Below are positions 31,947 to 40,184 of a stretch of DNA of 49,231 bases, in pieces. Source of the stretch: WHTX01 sp038255145 (GTDB lineage Bacteria > Actinomycetota > Acidimicrobiia > Acidimicrobiales > CAIXPF01). How positions within the stretch are numbered: position 1 is the first letter of the stretch; every line of letters starts with the position of its first letter. The stretch is taken from positions 1 through 49,231 of the forward strand of contig JBBSLP010000045.1 in NCBI GenBank assembly GCA_038255145.1. The letters are read 5' to 3'. The position numbers were made by a program, and so were the translations under genes. The notes beneath the pieces are model-generated. The model saw only the letters and a program-made list of their open reading frames with translations. It ran no database searches and was not told the DNA's origin.

Positions 31947-31960
31947 ACCCCTCAGTATGC
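31943..31960. promoter_or_regulatory. Palindromic operator overlapping the antitoxin start codon
   Basis: GCATAC (31943-31948) and GTATGC (31955-31960) form a perfect inverted repeat with a 6-nt spacer. It covers the ribosome-binding site and ATG of the RHH antitoxin. An AT-rich TAGTAAAT lies just upstream on the minus strand as a possible -10. The position fits autorepression by an RHH dimer. Confidence 0.55.
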
Positions 31961-32018
31961 CGCATTTACTACCGGCTGAGCCCTCGGAGATGCAACGGTT
32001 TCACGGCACCCTGAGGAT

Positions 32019-32864
32019 GTGGTGGAGAACGGAGCGTTCCTGGTCCGGCGGTCACCGGATGTCGTGGAGGGTTGGGCGACGCGTCGCCTGCCCTTCGAGC
32101 CCAGGGGCTGGCAGCTGGAGTATCGCGACGCCCTCAGGATCGCACTGGCGAGGCTCGAACCCTCGGTCGGCGGATGCCTGACCGCTACCTACACCGCAGA
32201 AGACGCAGCTCGGTGTGATGTCGAGAACGTGCTGCTCTACAACGTGGGGCACGGCGCCTTCAGCCACCTACCGCTGCAACGCATCCGCCTGCGCCGCCAG
32301 ATCGGCGTGCCGGCGGAACCCACCGAACCCCTCGGGCCGGGCCTCCATCACCACCGCTATGCAGTGTCGCACGAACCGCCCGGCCGGGAGGCCGCTCGGC
32401 TGATCGCCGTGGCCCACGACGTGCCCCTGTCCATGCCGCTCAAGGTCGAGAGCGTGTGGCTCCAGGCGTCACGCCGTCTCTCGACCGCCAGAGAGCTCCT
32501 GTCCCCGGATCGTCCACTCCAGCTCACGGTGGACATCCACCGGCCGGAGCGATCGAGCCGCCCAACGCTGATGGCCCTCACCAAGGGGGTGATCGACGGC
32601 TTCATGGCTGCGGTCAGTGCCCACGACGGACGGGACATGGCCACCATCTCTGCTCGTCTGACCGACCGCCTCGGCGTTCGGCTGAGCGATATCGTCGTCG
32701 CCCTCCAGCCGTCGTCACCGGCGCCGCTCGGTGTCCGTCGGCTGCTGTGGCCCTTTGGATCCTTCGTCCAGTGGAACCCGGCGGACGACCGACTCGACCG
32801 GATCGACCTGCGCGTCTCCAAGGGCGTGACGTGGAGCGCCGACTGCTGGCTGCACCAGCTTTGA
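32019..32864 (+). CDS. Unknown cassette protein (281 aa)
   Basis: GTG 32019 start. There is no signal peptide or transmembrane segment. The N-terminal half contains VENVLLYNVGHGAFSHLPLQ and HHHRYAVSHEPPGREA. The C-terminal half contains LQLTVDIHRPERSSRPTLMA, then LTKGVIDGFMAAVSAHDGRD, faintly like the core of RusA-type resolvases (helix after a substrate-binding strand). The required aspartates are not clearly aligned, so this is only a hint. It is the only gene on the plus strand inside the inverted repeats and is divergent from the toxin-antitoxin operon (72-nt gap). Confidence 0.6.
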   Translation: MVENGAFLVRRSPDVVEGWATRRLPFEPRGWQLEYRDALRIALARLEPSVGGCLTATYTAEDAARCDVENVLLYNVGHGAFSHLPLQRIRLRRQIGVPAEPTEPLGPGLHHHRYAVSHEPPGREAARLIAVAHDVPLSMPLKVESVWLQASRRLSTARELLSPDRPLQLTVDIHRPERSSRPTLMALTKGVIDGFMAAVSAHDGRDMATISARLTDRLGVRLSDIVVALQPSSPAPLGVRRLLWPFGSFVQWNPADDRLDRIDLRVSKGVTWSADCWLHQL

Positions 32865-32927
32865 CGTTGACCGCAAGGTCCGTCAGGCGGTGGCTGGACG
32901 ATCGATCCTGGCCAGGCGGGCGACGTG

Positions 32928-32948
32928 AATTCGCCGTGATGCGGAACC
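32928..32948 (-). repeat. Right terminal inverted repeat of the toxin-antitoxin cassette
   Basis: Exact reverse complement of 30528-30548, beginning AATTCGCCGTGATGC on the plus strand. It lies 64 nt after the unknown gene and 39 nt before the winged-helix gene stop. Confidence 0.85.
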
Positions 32949-32986
32949 GGACCAAGGTGTGCCCTCCGCCCGGCCGGCCTCGAGGA

Positions 32987-33894
32987 TCAGCCGCCGACGA
33001 CCACCTCGACGTCCTCGATGCCTCGCAACGCGCCCACGCCCGCCGCTTCCTCGGTCACCGCGTCACGGACCTTCTTGGTGAGCTCGGCGAAGGGGGTCAC
33101 GGTCAAGGTCAGCCGTTTGGCCGTGGCCTTCGTCCGCCACACTCCCGCCACCTCACCGTCGACCAGCACCACCCCCGGGGCACCCAGCACCGGCCACACC
33201 ACCTTCTGGTGGGCCTTGGTGGGCACGACCACGGCACGGTCCCGGGCCAGCAGCCAGGGGTCGCTGCGGGCCAGCAACCGCACCAGCCCGGTCGACGATG
33301 CCCCGGTCCCCCTGGCCTCGGCGGGCACCCCCGACCAGCGGGCCAGCGGCGTCAACGTGGCCACATCAGCCCCGGGGACCAGGCGGGCGCCACCGGGTAG
33401 GGCGGCCAGGCGCGTGAGCTGGTCGCCGAGGTGGTGGGTCTTGCACGAGCCGCACCAGGTGCTGTAGCCGTCGGCCAGCTTCTTGGTCAGCTCGGTGCTG
33501 ACCTCGCCCTTGGTCATCTCCCCCTCGACCACGGCATGGAAGGCCTCGGCCGTGTCCGTCAGGGCTTGAAGGGGATCGAGCTTGGACTTCCTCAGCTGCT
33601 GCCCGTTGCCGGCCAGCCGGGCCTGGCATCGCCGGCACGCAGCACCACTGGCGCCCCGCGGGTGGCCCACGCCGTCACCCACGACCGGGCCTTGCTCAGG
33701 TCGGGCACCGCCCCCGCTCCCCCAGGCAGACGGGCGGCCAGCGACAGGGCCGCCGAACCGCCGGGCGAGTCCTGCAGCCCCAGCTCCCACACGACCAGCT
33801 TGCGGGCGTCTTTGGCCGACCGGTCCAGACCCTGGGCACGCACCCGGTAGGCCAGGACCTGGTCCCGGGTGACGTCGATCCCCGCAGCCGCCAT
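32987..33894 (-). pseudogene. Winged-helix DNA-binding-domain protein with a single-base frameshift
   Basis: ATG 33894 shares its A with the upstream TGA. Frame one: MAAAGIDVTRDQVLAYRVRA, LVVWELGLQDSPGG and SWVTAWATRGAPVVLRAGDA. Frame two continues LAGNGQQLRKSKLDPLQALT, YSTWCGSCKTHHLGDQLTRL and a final VLVDGEVAGVWR. Together these match the ~300-aa actinobacterial winged-helix family related to AlkX/YcaQ-like proteins. Restoring one C in a CCC run (33619-33621 plus strand GGG) joins the halves. Function unclear in the family; DNA binding is presumed. Confidence 0.75.
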
Positions 33895-34295
33895 CACGGC
33901 CGCTCGTAGTCGAGCGTCCACGTCCAGTCCGAACCACCGGATCCCACCGTGTAGCCACCCGAGCCGGTGACCCCGGCCAACCCGCCGGTGCTCGCCCCGG
34001 GCGCCACCTGCCAGGTCGTCTCCACCCCCTCGGCGGTGAACGACGCCTCGTGACGCAGAACGAGCGTGCCTCCCACCCCGCCGAGGTCACCGGTGACCTC
34101 CTCGAAGCCCACCGCGGTTCCGCTCCCGTCGGCCCCGTAGGAGAACACGTAGTAGCAGGTGGAGGTGCCGTTGAGGTCGCCCTGGTACTCGAAGGCCACG
34201 GTGGCGTGGGCCAGGCGGGGCAGGGGGGCGTCGCCCTCGAAGGAGGGGTCCTCGTCCCACGAGGTGAACTTGGCGGTGCCGGTAGCGGTGGTCAT
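33894..34295 (-). CDS. DUF3224-domain protein
   Basis: 133 aa, a compact eight-stranded barrel family of unknown function. TGTAKFTSWDEDPSFEGDAP is followed by HATVAFEYQGDLNGTSTCYY, GFEEVTGDLGGVGGTLVLRH and VTGSGGYTVGSG. These short repeated strands are characteristic. ATG 34295 is preferred over a GTG two codons earlier. The stop overlaps the winged-helix start by one base, suggesting cotranscription. Confidence 0.85.
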   Translation of the reverse strand: MTTATGTAKFTSWDEDPSFEGDAPLPRLAHATVAFEYQGDLNGTSTCYYVFSYGADGSGTAVGFEEVTGDLGGVGGTLVLRHEASFTAEGVETTWQVAPGASTGGLAGVTGSGGYTVGSGGSDWTWTLDYERP

Positions 34296-34305
34296 GGGCA
34301 CGAAC

Positions 34306-35544
34306 CTAGGGACCCATGCGGACAGGATCTGTCCGCACCGAAGCGTCGACGTGCACGGGGTTCCGCGCCGCGGCGACCGTCCGCCGGCTCAGGCGCACCA
34401 GCAGCACACCACCGAAGGCAGCCAGCCCGGCCATGACCCCGAAGCCGAGGCCGAAGCCGCCCCAGTCCACCAGCTGGCCGGTGCCGTAGCCGCCGATGGG
34501 GGCACCGACGTCGAAGAAGACGTTGAACGAGCTCATGGCCGTGCCCCGCTCGGCCGGAGGGGCCCGGTCCACCACCAGGGCCAGCAGGGCGGGGAACAGG
34601 CCCGAGAAGCCAGCGCCGAACACCACCAGGCCGACGCAGGCGGGGATGGGGTGGCGGAAGGCGGCGAGGATGGCCAACCCGGCCGAGACGGCCACGGCGC
34701 TGGGGATGGCCACGGCGAAGCGGCCGACCTGGTCGGCCACCCGCCCGGCCAGGGCCCGGGTGGCCAGCACGGTGATGGAGAGCACGATGAACAGGCCCTG
34801 GCTGCCCGACAGGCCGATGGCCCGGGCGTAGAGGGCCAGGAAGGCCGACACCGCCGTCCAGCCCACGCCGACGCAGAAGAACACCATGCCCGGTTGGATG
34901 GCGGCGGGGTGGAAGATGCGGCTGATCAACGGAGGCAGGGGCCCGCGCTGACGGGGTCCGCTGCGGGTCTCGGGGATGGTCAACGCCACCAGGGTGCCCA
35001 GCAGGCAGCAGCCGCCCACCGTCAGCCACACGGCCTGGAAGCCCGGCCCGCTGATCAGCACCTCGGCCAGGAAGGGACCGACGGCGAAGCCCACGTAGAA
35101 GAACAGCGAGAACCGGGCCAGGTAGCGGGCCCGGCGGTCCTCGGGGGCCACATCGGCGGCCACGGCCGACGCTGCCGTGTAGGCGAAGCCGTTGCCCACC
35201 CCCTGCAGCAGCCGACACCCCAGCACCATCCACACCGAGTGCACGGTCAGCAGCCCCACCATGGTGAGGGCGATGATCAACGGCCCCACCAGCAGCAACG
35301 GCCGCCGCCCCCGGCGGTCGACCGTCACGCCGGCCCACGGTCTTGACGCCACGGCGGCGATGGCCACGGAGGAGACGACCAGGCCGGCCAGGGCGTTGGA
35401 CGTGCCCAGCTCCTCGGTCAGGTAGAGGGGCAGGGCCGGGTAGAGCAGGCCCTGGGCGATGAACGTCGCGCTCGAGGCCACGCACAGCAGCCAGAACGTC
35501 GTCGTCGGCGAGCGCCGCCACCCTGCATCCCCCACGGACGGCAT
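34306..35544 (-). CDS. Major facilitator superfamily transporter
   Basis: 412 aa with about 12 transmembrane helices. The MFS motif-A loop is present between helices 2 and 3 (RPWAGVTVDRRGRRPLLLVG) and repeated in weaker form in the second half (RALAGRVADQVGRFA). CRLLQGVGNGFAYTA is the helix-4 drug-efflux-like stretch. The substrate is unknown; the DHA1-type layout favours export of small hydrophobic molecules. It heads a possible transcript with the DUF3224 and winged-helix genes (10-nt gap). Confidence 0.85.
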   Translation of the reverse strand: MPSVGDAGWRRSPTTTFWLLCVASSATFIAQGLLYPALPLYLTEELGTSNALAGLVVSSVAIAAVASRPWAGVTVDRRGRRPLLLVGPLIIALTMVGLLTVHSVWMVLGCRLLQGVGNGFAYTAASAVAADVAPEDRRARYLARFSLFFYVGFAVGPFLAEVLISGPGFQAVWLTVGGCCLLGTLVALTIPETRSGPRQRGPLPPLISRIFHPAAIQPGMVFFCVGVGWTAVSAFLALYARAIGLSGSQGLFIVLSITVLATRALAGRVADQVGRFAVAIPSAVAVSAGLAILAAFRHPIPACVGLVVFGAGFSGLFPALLALVVDRAPPAERGTAMSSFNVFFDVGAPIGGYGTGQLVDWGGFGLGFGVMAGLAAFGGVLLVRLSRRTVAAARNPVHVDASVRTDPVRMGP

Positions 35545-35590
35545 CCTCGCCCGCCAGGGCGACCAGGCGCCAAACCCGCACCCGGACGCG

Positions 35591-35623
35591 ACGACGCCGC
35601 GACCGGGGAGGTCGCGGCGTCGT
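35591..35623 (-). terminator. Stem-loop terminator after ahcY
   Basis: ACGACGCCGCGACC (35591-35604), loop GGGGA, and GGTCGCGGCGTCGT (35610-35623) form a perfect 14-bp stem, 14 nt past the ahcY stop. No U-tract, as often in high-GC actinobacteria. It also separates ahcY from the MFS gene. Confidence 0.75.
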
Positions 35624-35636
35624 CAGCGATCAGAGA

Positions 35637-37097
35637 TCAGTAGCGGTAGGCGTCGGACTTGTAGGGGCCCTCGGAGGGGATGCCCAGGTACTCGGCCTGC
35701 TCGGTGGTCAGCGTGGTCAGCTTCACGCCCAGCGCGTCGAGGTGGAGGCGGGCCACCATCTCGTCGAGCTTCTTGGGCAGCACGTACACGCCGATGGGGT
35801 AGTCGTCGGGGCGCACGAACAGCTCGATCTGGGCCAGCACCTGGTTGGAGAAGCTGGCCGACATCACGAAGCTGGGGTGGCCCGTGGCGTTGCCCAGGTT
35901 CATCAGACGACCCTCGGACAGCACGATGACCGAGTGGCCGTCGGGGAAGGTGTACTCGTCGACCTGGGGCTTGACGTTCACCCTGATGACGTCGGACATG
36001 CGGTTGAGACCGGCCATGTCGATCTCGTTGTCGAAGTGGCCGATGTTGGACACGATGGCCTGGTGCTTCATCCGCGCCATGTGCTCGGCGGTGATGATGG
36101 TCTTGTTGCCGGTGGCGCTGACGTAGATGTCCACCTTGTCGAGCACCCGCTCGATGGTGGTGACCTCGTAGCCCTCCATGGCCGCCTGCAGGGCGCAGAT
36201 GGGGTCGATCTCGGTGATGATCACCCGGGCCCCCTGGCCCCGAAGGGCCTCGGCGCAACCCTTGCCCACGTCGCCGTAACCGCAGACCAGGGCGACCTTG
36301 CCACCGATCATCACGTCGGTACCCCGGTTCAGCCCGTCGAGGACCGAGTGGCGGCAGCCGTAGTGGTTGTCGAACTTGGACTTGGTGACCGAGTCGTTGA
36401 CGTTGATGGCCGGGAACATGATCTGGCCCAGGGCGTGCATCTGGTAGAGGCGATGGACACCGGTGGTGGTCTCCTCGGTCACGCCCTTGATGCCGGCGCC
36501 GATGCCGGTCCAGTACTTGTTGTCCTGGCCGAAGCGGTTGGTGAGCACGGAGAGGACGACGGCGTACTCCTCGTCATCCGCCGTCGAGGGGTCGGGCACG
36601 GACCCGGCCTTCTCGAACTCCACGCCCTTGTGCACGAGGAGGGTGGCGTCACCGCCATCGTCGAGGATCATGTTCGGCCCACCACCGTCGGGCCATGCCA
36701 GCACCTGCTCGGTGCACCACCAGTACTCCTCGAGCGTCTCGCCCTTCCAGGCGAACACGGGCACGCCCGAGGGCTCGTCGGGCGTACCGTCGGGACCGAC
36801 CACGATGGCGGCGGCGGCGTGGTCCTGGGTCGAGAAGATGTTGCACGAGGCCCAACGGACCTCGGCGCCCAGGGCCGTCAGCGTCTCGATGAGGACGGCG
36901 GTCTGGATGGTCATGTGCAGCGAGCCGGTGATGCGGGCACCAGCCAGGGGCTGCTCGTCGGCGTACATGGCCCGGATGGACATGAGGCCGGGCATCTCGT
37001 GCTCGGCCAGCTGGATCTCCTTGCGCCCGAAGGCGGCGAGGGAGAGATCCTTCACCTTGTAGTCGACGGCGGCGTCGACGCGATCTGCGAGTGACAT
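35637..37097 (-). CDS. ahcY: Adenosylhomocysteinase
   Basis: 486 aa from ATG 37097 with CAGGAGC upstream. It splits S-adenosylhomocysteine into adenosine and homocysteine, closing the methylation cycle. The NAD-binding glycine motif VCGYGDVGKGCAEALRG, the ligands in TIQTAVLIETL and DNHYGCRHSVLDGLNRGTDV, and the C-terminal KSDAYRY are all present. The ~40-residue insertion seen in actinobacterial/eukaryotic-type enzymes is retained (CTEQVLAWPDGGGPNMILDD region). The open frame upstream of the ATG is not family-like. Confidence 0.98.
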   Translation of the reverse strand: MSLADRVDAAVDYKVKDLSLAAFGRKEIQLAEHEMPGLMSIRAMYADEQPLAGARITGSLHMTIQTAVLIETLTALGAEVRWASCNIFSTQDHAAAAIVVGPDGTPDEPSGVPVFAWKGETLEEYWWCTEQVLAWPDGGGPNMILDDGGDATLLVHKGVEFEKAGSVPDPSTADDEEYAVVLSVLTNRFGQDNKYWTGIGAGIKGVTEETTTGVHRLYQMHALGQIMFPAINVNDSVTKSKFDNHYGCRHSVLDGLNRGTDVMIGGKVALVCGYGDVGKGCAEALRGQGARVIITEIDPICALQAAMEGYEVTTIERVLDKVDIYVSATGNKTIITAEHMARMKHQAIVSNIGHFDNEIDMAGLNRMSDVIRVNVKPQVDEYTFPDGHSVIVLSEGRLMNLGNATGHPSFVMSASFSNQVLAQIELFVRPDDYPIGVYVLPKKLDEMVARLHLDALGVKLTTLTTEQAEYLGIPSEGPYKSDAYRY

Positions 37098-37291
37098 CTG
37101 TGCTCCTGAGAGGGCTTGACGGCACGCCAGGAGGGCGCGCCGGGAGGGGCGACGGGCCGGGGTCGTCTGACGCCTCTCGGTACGGCCCGCCCGAAGTCTA
37201 CGCCCGGAGTGGTCCACGCCGAGCGGGACCCCGACCACGAGGCGTGCGTGCCCCTGTACTGGTGATCAGGCCCGACGGCGACAGGAACGGT

Positions 37292-38461
37292 TCAGCGGGC
37301 GAGGAAGCCGACCTGGGCCCGATAGGGGGCGGCGTCAGCACCCACCTGGTAGCGGTCGAGGGATGCGGGCACGAACAGGGCGCCGCCGCGCTCGACGGGG
37401 ACGCCGGCCACCGAGCCGGGCCCGTCGAGGAACAACAGGATCTCGGGCCCGTCGACCTGGGCCTCGACGCCAGGGGCCAGGCGGGACAGGTGGAACTCGG
37501 GGGCCGGGGTCATCCACCCACCGGCCGTCTCGTCCTGGGCCACAACCCCTTCGGGCACGACGAGCAGGACCCGCTCGAGCTCGGCCAGAGCGACGTGCTT
37601 GGTGGTGAGCCCGCCTCGCACCACGTTGTCCGACGTGGCCATGAGCTCGACCCCGAGGCCGTGCAGGTAGGCGTGCAGACGCTGGGCGGGGGCGTACAGG
37701 GCCTGGCCCGGCTCCAGCACCACCAGGTTGCACAGCAGGGCGGCCACGATGCCCACGTCACCGGGGTGCAGTGCGCCCAGGCGGCTGACCCAACCGGCCT
37801 CGGCGGCGAAGGGCCCGGCCGACGCCGCCGGCGCCGCCGCCACCGCGGCGCGGGCCAGGGCCTCGCGCTCGGCGGGGGTGGCCGACCACAGGGACCAGAA
37901 CGCCGCGGCCAGGCCGTGCACCCGCACCCGTGCGGCCACATCGTCGAGCCCGAAGGCCGCGAGTACGGCCTCGGACCCCTCGGCGCTGCGGAAGCCCGAC
38001 AACGCTTCGAAGGGGGTCAGGGCGCACAGCACCTCGGGCTTGTGCCACCGGTCGCGATAGGTGCGCTCGGGGGCACCCACGGGCACGCCGGCGGCTTCCT
38101 CGCGGGCGAAGCCCTCCTCGGCCAGGGCCGTGCTCGGGTGGACCTGGAGGGACAGGGGCTGACCGGCAGCCAGGATCTTGAGCAGGAAGGGCAGCTGGTC
38201 ACCGAAGCGCTCCCGGCACGCCGGGCCCAGCAGGGCCTCGGGCGACACGGCGATGACGGCGTCGAGCGGTTGCCACTCCCCCGCCACCAGCACGTCGGCC
38301 GGGGCCGCGGGGTGGGCGCCGAACCACAGCTCGGCCCAGGGGCGGCCGTCCGGTTCGACACCCAGCAGTTCGGGGATGGCCGTGAACGAGCCCCAGTCGT
38401 AGTGCTGGGCCCGGCCGCGCAGCAGCAGCGGCGACGCCTCGCTGGCGCTCAGGCGGTCCAC
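37292..38461 (-). CDS. manA: Mannose-6-phosphate isomerase, type I
   Basis: 389 aa. The enzyme interconverts fructose-6-P and mannose-6-P. Visible: QHYDWGSFTAIPELLG, WAELWFGAHPAAP, LPFLLKILAAGQPLSLQVHP (zinc-site Gln and His), DRWHKPEVLCALTPFEALSG (Glu ligand) and LYAPAQRLHAYLHGLGVELM with SDNVVRGGLT. The zinc ligands and the late Arg are intact. GTG 38461 overlaps the Trm112-like gene by 13 nt, so it is in one operon with it and manB. Confidence 0.95.
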   Translation of the reverse strand: MDRLSASEASPLLLRGRAQHYDWGSFTAIPELLGVEPDGRPWAELWFGAHPAAPADVLVAGEWQPLDAVIAVSPEALLGPACRERFGDQLPFLLKILAAGQPLSLQVHPSTALAEEGFAREEAAGVPVGAPERTYRDRWHKPEVLCALTPFEALSGFRSAEGSEAVLAAFGLDDVAARVRVHGLAAAFWSLWSATPAEREALARAAVAAAPAASAGPFAAEAGWVSRLGALHPGDVGIVAALLCNLVVLEPGQALYAPAQRLHAYLHGLGVELMATSDNVVRGGLTTKHVALAELERVLLVVPEGVVAQDETAGGWMTPAPEFHLSRLAPGVEAQVDGPEILLFLDGPGSVAGVPVERGGALFVPASLDRYQVGADAAPYRAQVGFLAR

Positions 38462-38685
38462 GTGGGGACGACGCCGTCGGCTGCGGCCTTGGCCTCGAGC
38501 CGAACGTGTTCGGCGTCGTCGACGTCCTCGGCCTCGTCGATCAACATCACAGGGATGCCGTCACGCACGACGTAGCGACGGCGCAGCCGGGGGTTGTAGA
38601 GGCTGTTCTCGTCGACGAAGTAGAGCAGGGGACCCTTGTCCTGGGGGCAGGCCAGGATCTCGAGCAGTTGCGGGTCGAGTGCCAT
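38449..38685 (-). CDS. Trm112-like small zinc-ribbon-type protein
   Basis: 78 aa. LDPQLLEILACPQDKGPLLY and the later RYVVRDGIPVMLIDEAE define the Trm112/YcaR family. The bacterial homologues often keep only one cysteine, as here (ACPQ), and do not hold zinc. In this position between phosphomannomutase and mannose isomerase genes it is a conserved actinobacterial neighbour; its partner is unknown. 10 nt after manB. Confidence 0.9.
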   Translation of the reverse strand: MALDPQLLEILACPQDKGPLLYFVDENSLYNPRLRRRYVVRDGIPVMLIDEAEDVDDAEHVRLEAKAAADGVVPTWTA

Positions 38686-38695
38686 GGGGCCGACG

Positions 38696-40048
38696 TTACC
38701 CGGCCGCCATCACGGCTTGGACCTCCGCCACCCGGCGCTCGACCTCGGCCGGGTTGGCGGCCTCGAGGTTCAGGCGCAGCAGGGGCTCGGTGTTGGACGG
38801 GCGCAGGTTGAACCACCAGTCGCCGAAGTCGAGCGTCAGCCCGTCGAGGTGGTCCTGCTGGGCGTCGGCGAAGGTGGCGGCCACGTGGCGGATCACGGCC
38901 TGCTGGTCGGCCACCGTGGTGTTGATCTCCCCCGAGTCGGCGTAGCGCTCGAAGGGCTTGCGCAGCTCGGACAGGGGGATGCCGGCCTCGCACAGTTGCT
39001 CGAGCACGACCATGGTGGCGATCAGGCCCGAGTCGGCCCGCCAGTTGTCCCGGAAGTAGTAGTGCCCCGAGTGCTCGCCCCCGAAGGCGGCGTCGGTCTC
39101 GGCCATGACCGCCTTGATGAAGCTGTGACCGACCCGGGTGCGCACCGGGGTGCCCCCCCGCTCCCGCACCACCTCGGGCACGGCCTTGGAGCAGATCAGG
39201 TTGTGGATGATGGTCGAGCCCGGGTGCTTGGCCAGGATGCCGGCGGCCACGATGGCCGTGGTCAGCGACCCCGACAGGGGCTCGGCCTTCTCGTCGACCA
39301 GGAAGACCCGGTCGGCGTCGCCGTCGAAGGCCAGGCCCAGGTCGGCACCCGTCTCCAACACGCGGTCCCGCAACCAACGCAGGTTGGCGGGCTCGATGGG
39401 GTTGGCCTCGTGGTTGGGGAAGGTGCCGTCGAGCTCGGGGAAGAGGATCTCGAGGTCCATGGGCAGCTTGGCGAAGACCTCGGGGACGACCAGGCCCCCC
39501 ATGCCGTTGGCCGTGTCGGCGATGATCTTGAGAGGGCGCAGCTCGGCCACGTCGATGAAGGAGATGACGTGGTCGGCGAAGGCACCGAGCAGGTCGGCCG
39601 GGCTGAGGGTGCCCGGGGTGGCCACGGCGTCGAGGTCGGCGCCGGCCAGCTCCTTGATGCGGCCCAGGCCCGTCTCCTCACCGATGGGGCGGGCCCCCGA
39701 CAGGCACATCTTGATGCCGTTGTAGCGGGCGGGGTTGTGGCTGGCCGTGAACACGGCGCCGGGAGCGTCGAGGCTGCCGGCGGCGAAGTACATGAGGTCG
39801 GTGGAGACCAGGCCCAGGTCGACGACGTCGATGCCCTGGGAGAGCACGCCGTCACTGAAGGCGGCCACCAGCTCGACACCCGACGGTCGCATGTCCCGTC
39901 CCACCACGACCCGGGCCACGCCGGGCTCCCCCTCCAGCAGGAAGCGGGCGAAGGCGGCGCCGATGCGGCGCGCCGTGGGGGCGTCGAACTGGTCGGGGAC
40001 GGTGCCCCGCACGTCGTACGCCTTGAAGATCGCGTCCAGTTGCGCCAT
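38696..40048 (-). CDS. manB: Phosphomannomutase/phosphoglucomutase
   Basis: 450 aa from ATG 40048. The active-site phosphoserine loop GAVFTASHNPARYNGIK, metal loop LGLAFDGDADRVFLVDE, sugar loop GGEHSGHYYFRDN and the phosphate-binding RPSNTEPLLRLNLEA are intact. It interconverts mannose-6-P and mannose-1-P (or the glucose pair), feeding GDP-mannose for envelope glycans. It leads the manB/Trm112-like/manA transcript. Confidence 0.97.
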   Translation of the reverse strand: MAQLDAIFKAYDVRGTVPDQFDAPTARRIGAAFARFLLEGEPGVARVVVGRDMRPSGVELVAAFSDGVLSQGIDVVDLGLVSTDLMYFAAGSLDAPGAVFTASHNPARYNGIKMCLSGARPIGEETGLGRIKELAGADLDAVATPGTLSPADLLGAFADHVISFIDVAELRPLKIIADTANGMGGLVVPEVFAKLPMDLEILFPELDGTFPNHEANPIEPANLRWLRDRVLETGADLGLAFDGDADRVFLVDEKAEPLSGSLTTAIVAAGILAKHPGSTIIHNLICSKAVPEVVRERGGTPVRTRVGHSFIKAVMAETDAAFGGEHSGHYYFRDNWRADSGLIATMVVLEQLCEAGIPLSELRKPFERYADSGEINTTVADQQAVIRHVAATFADAQQDHLDGLTLDFGDWWFNLRPSNTEPLLRLNLEAANPAEVERRVAEVQAVMAAG

Positions 40049-40184
40049 CGCGCTGTCGGCCTCCCGGCTCGATCCCGGACGGCCGATGCCGCCCCTCAGA
40101 TCGCAGGACAGGCTACCGGGGCCCTCCACCGACCTGGTGGTCCAGCCGCCACGCCGAGCGGCCGAGGCACTCGCCCGGCACCGT

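Larger units (their letters stand above)
30528..32948. mobile_element. Putative non-autonomous cassette: two toxin-antitoxin pairs plus one unknown gene between 21-bp inverted repeats
   Basis: A 2.42-kb segment bounded by perfect 21-bp inverted repeats, with the same outer end (GGTTCC) on both sides as in terminal inverted repeats. Contents: HEPN and MNT genes, mazF- and RHH-antitoxin genes (all minus), and a 281-aa unknown gene (plus). It sits between two host genes pointing toward each other and looks slightly lower in GC than its surroundings. There is no transposase and no obvious target-site duplication, so mobility would depend on an enzyme in trans. Confidence 0.55.

Noticed and set aside
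14391..33000. CRISPR array or phage remnant within the accessory stretch
   Set aside because: No regularly spaced repeats and no phage structural, integrase or terminase genes.
37098..37250. Possible SAM or SAH riboswitch in the ahcY leader (GC-rich strand with GGCGTCAGACGACCCCGGC)
   Set aside because: Some words resemble SAM-IV or SAH motifs, but the conserved cores and the closing pairs are not in the right order. A covariance-model scan would decide; by eye it fails.
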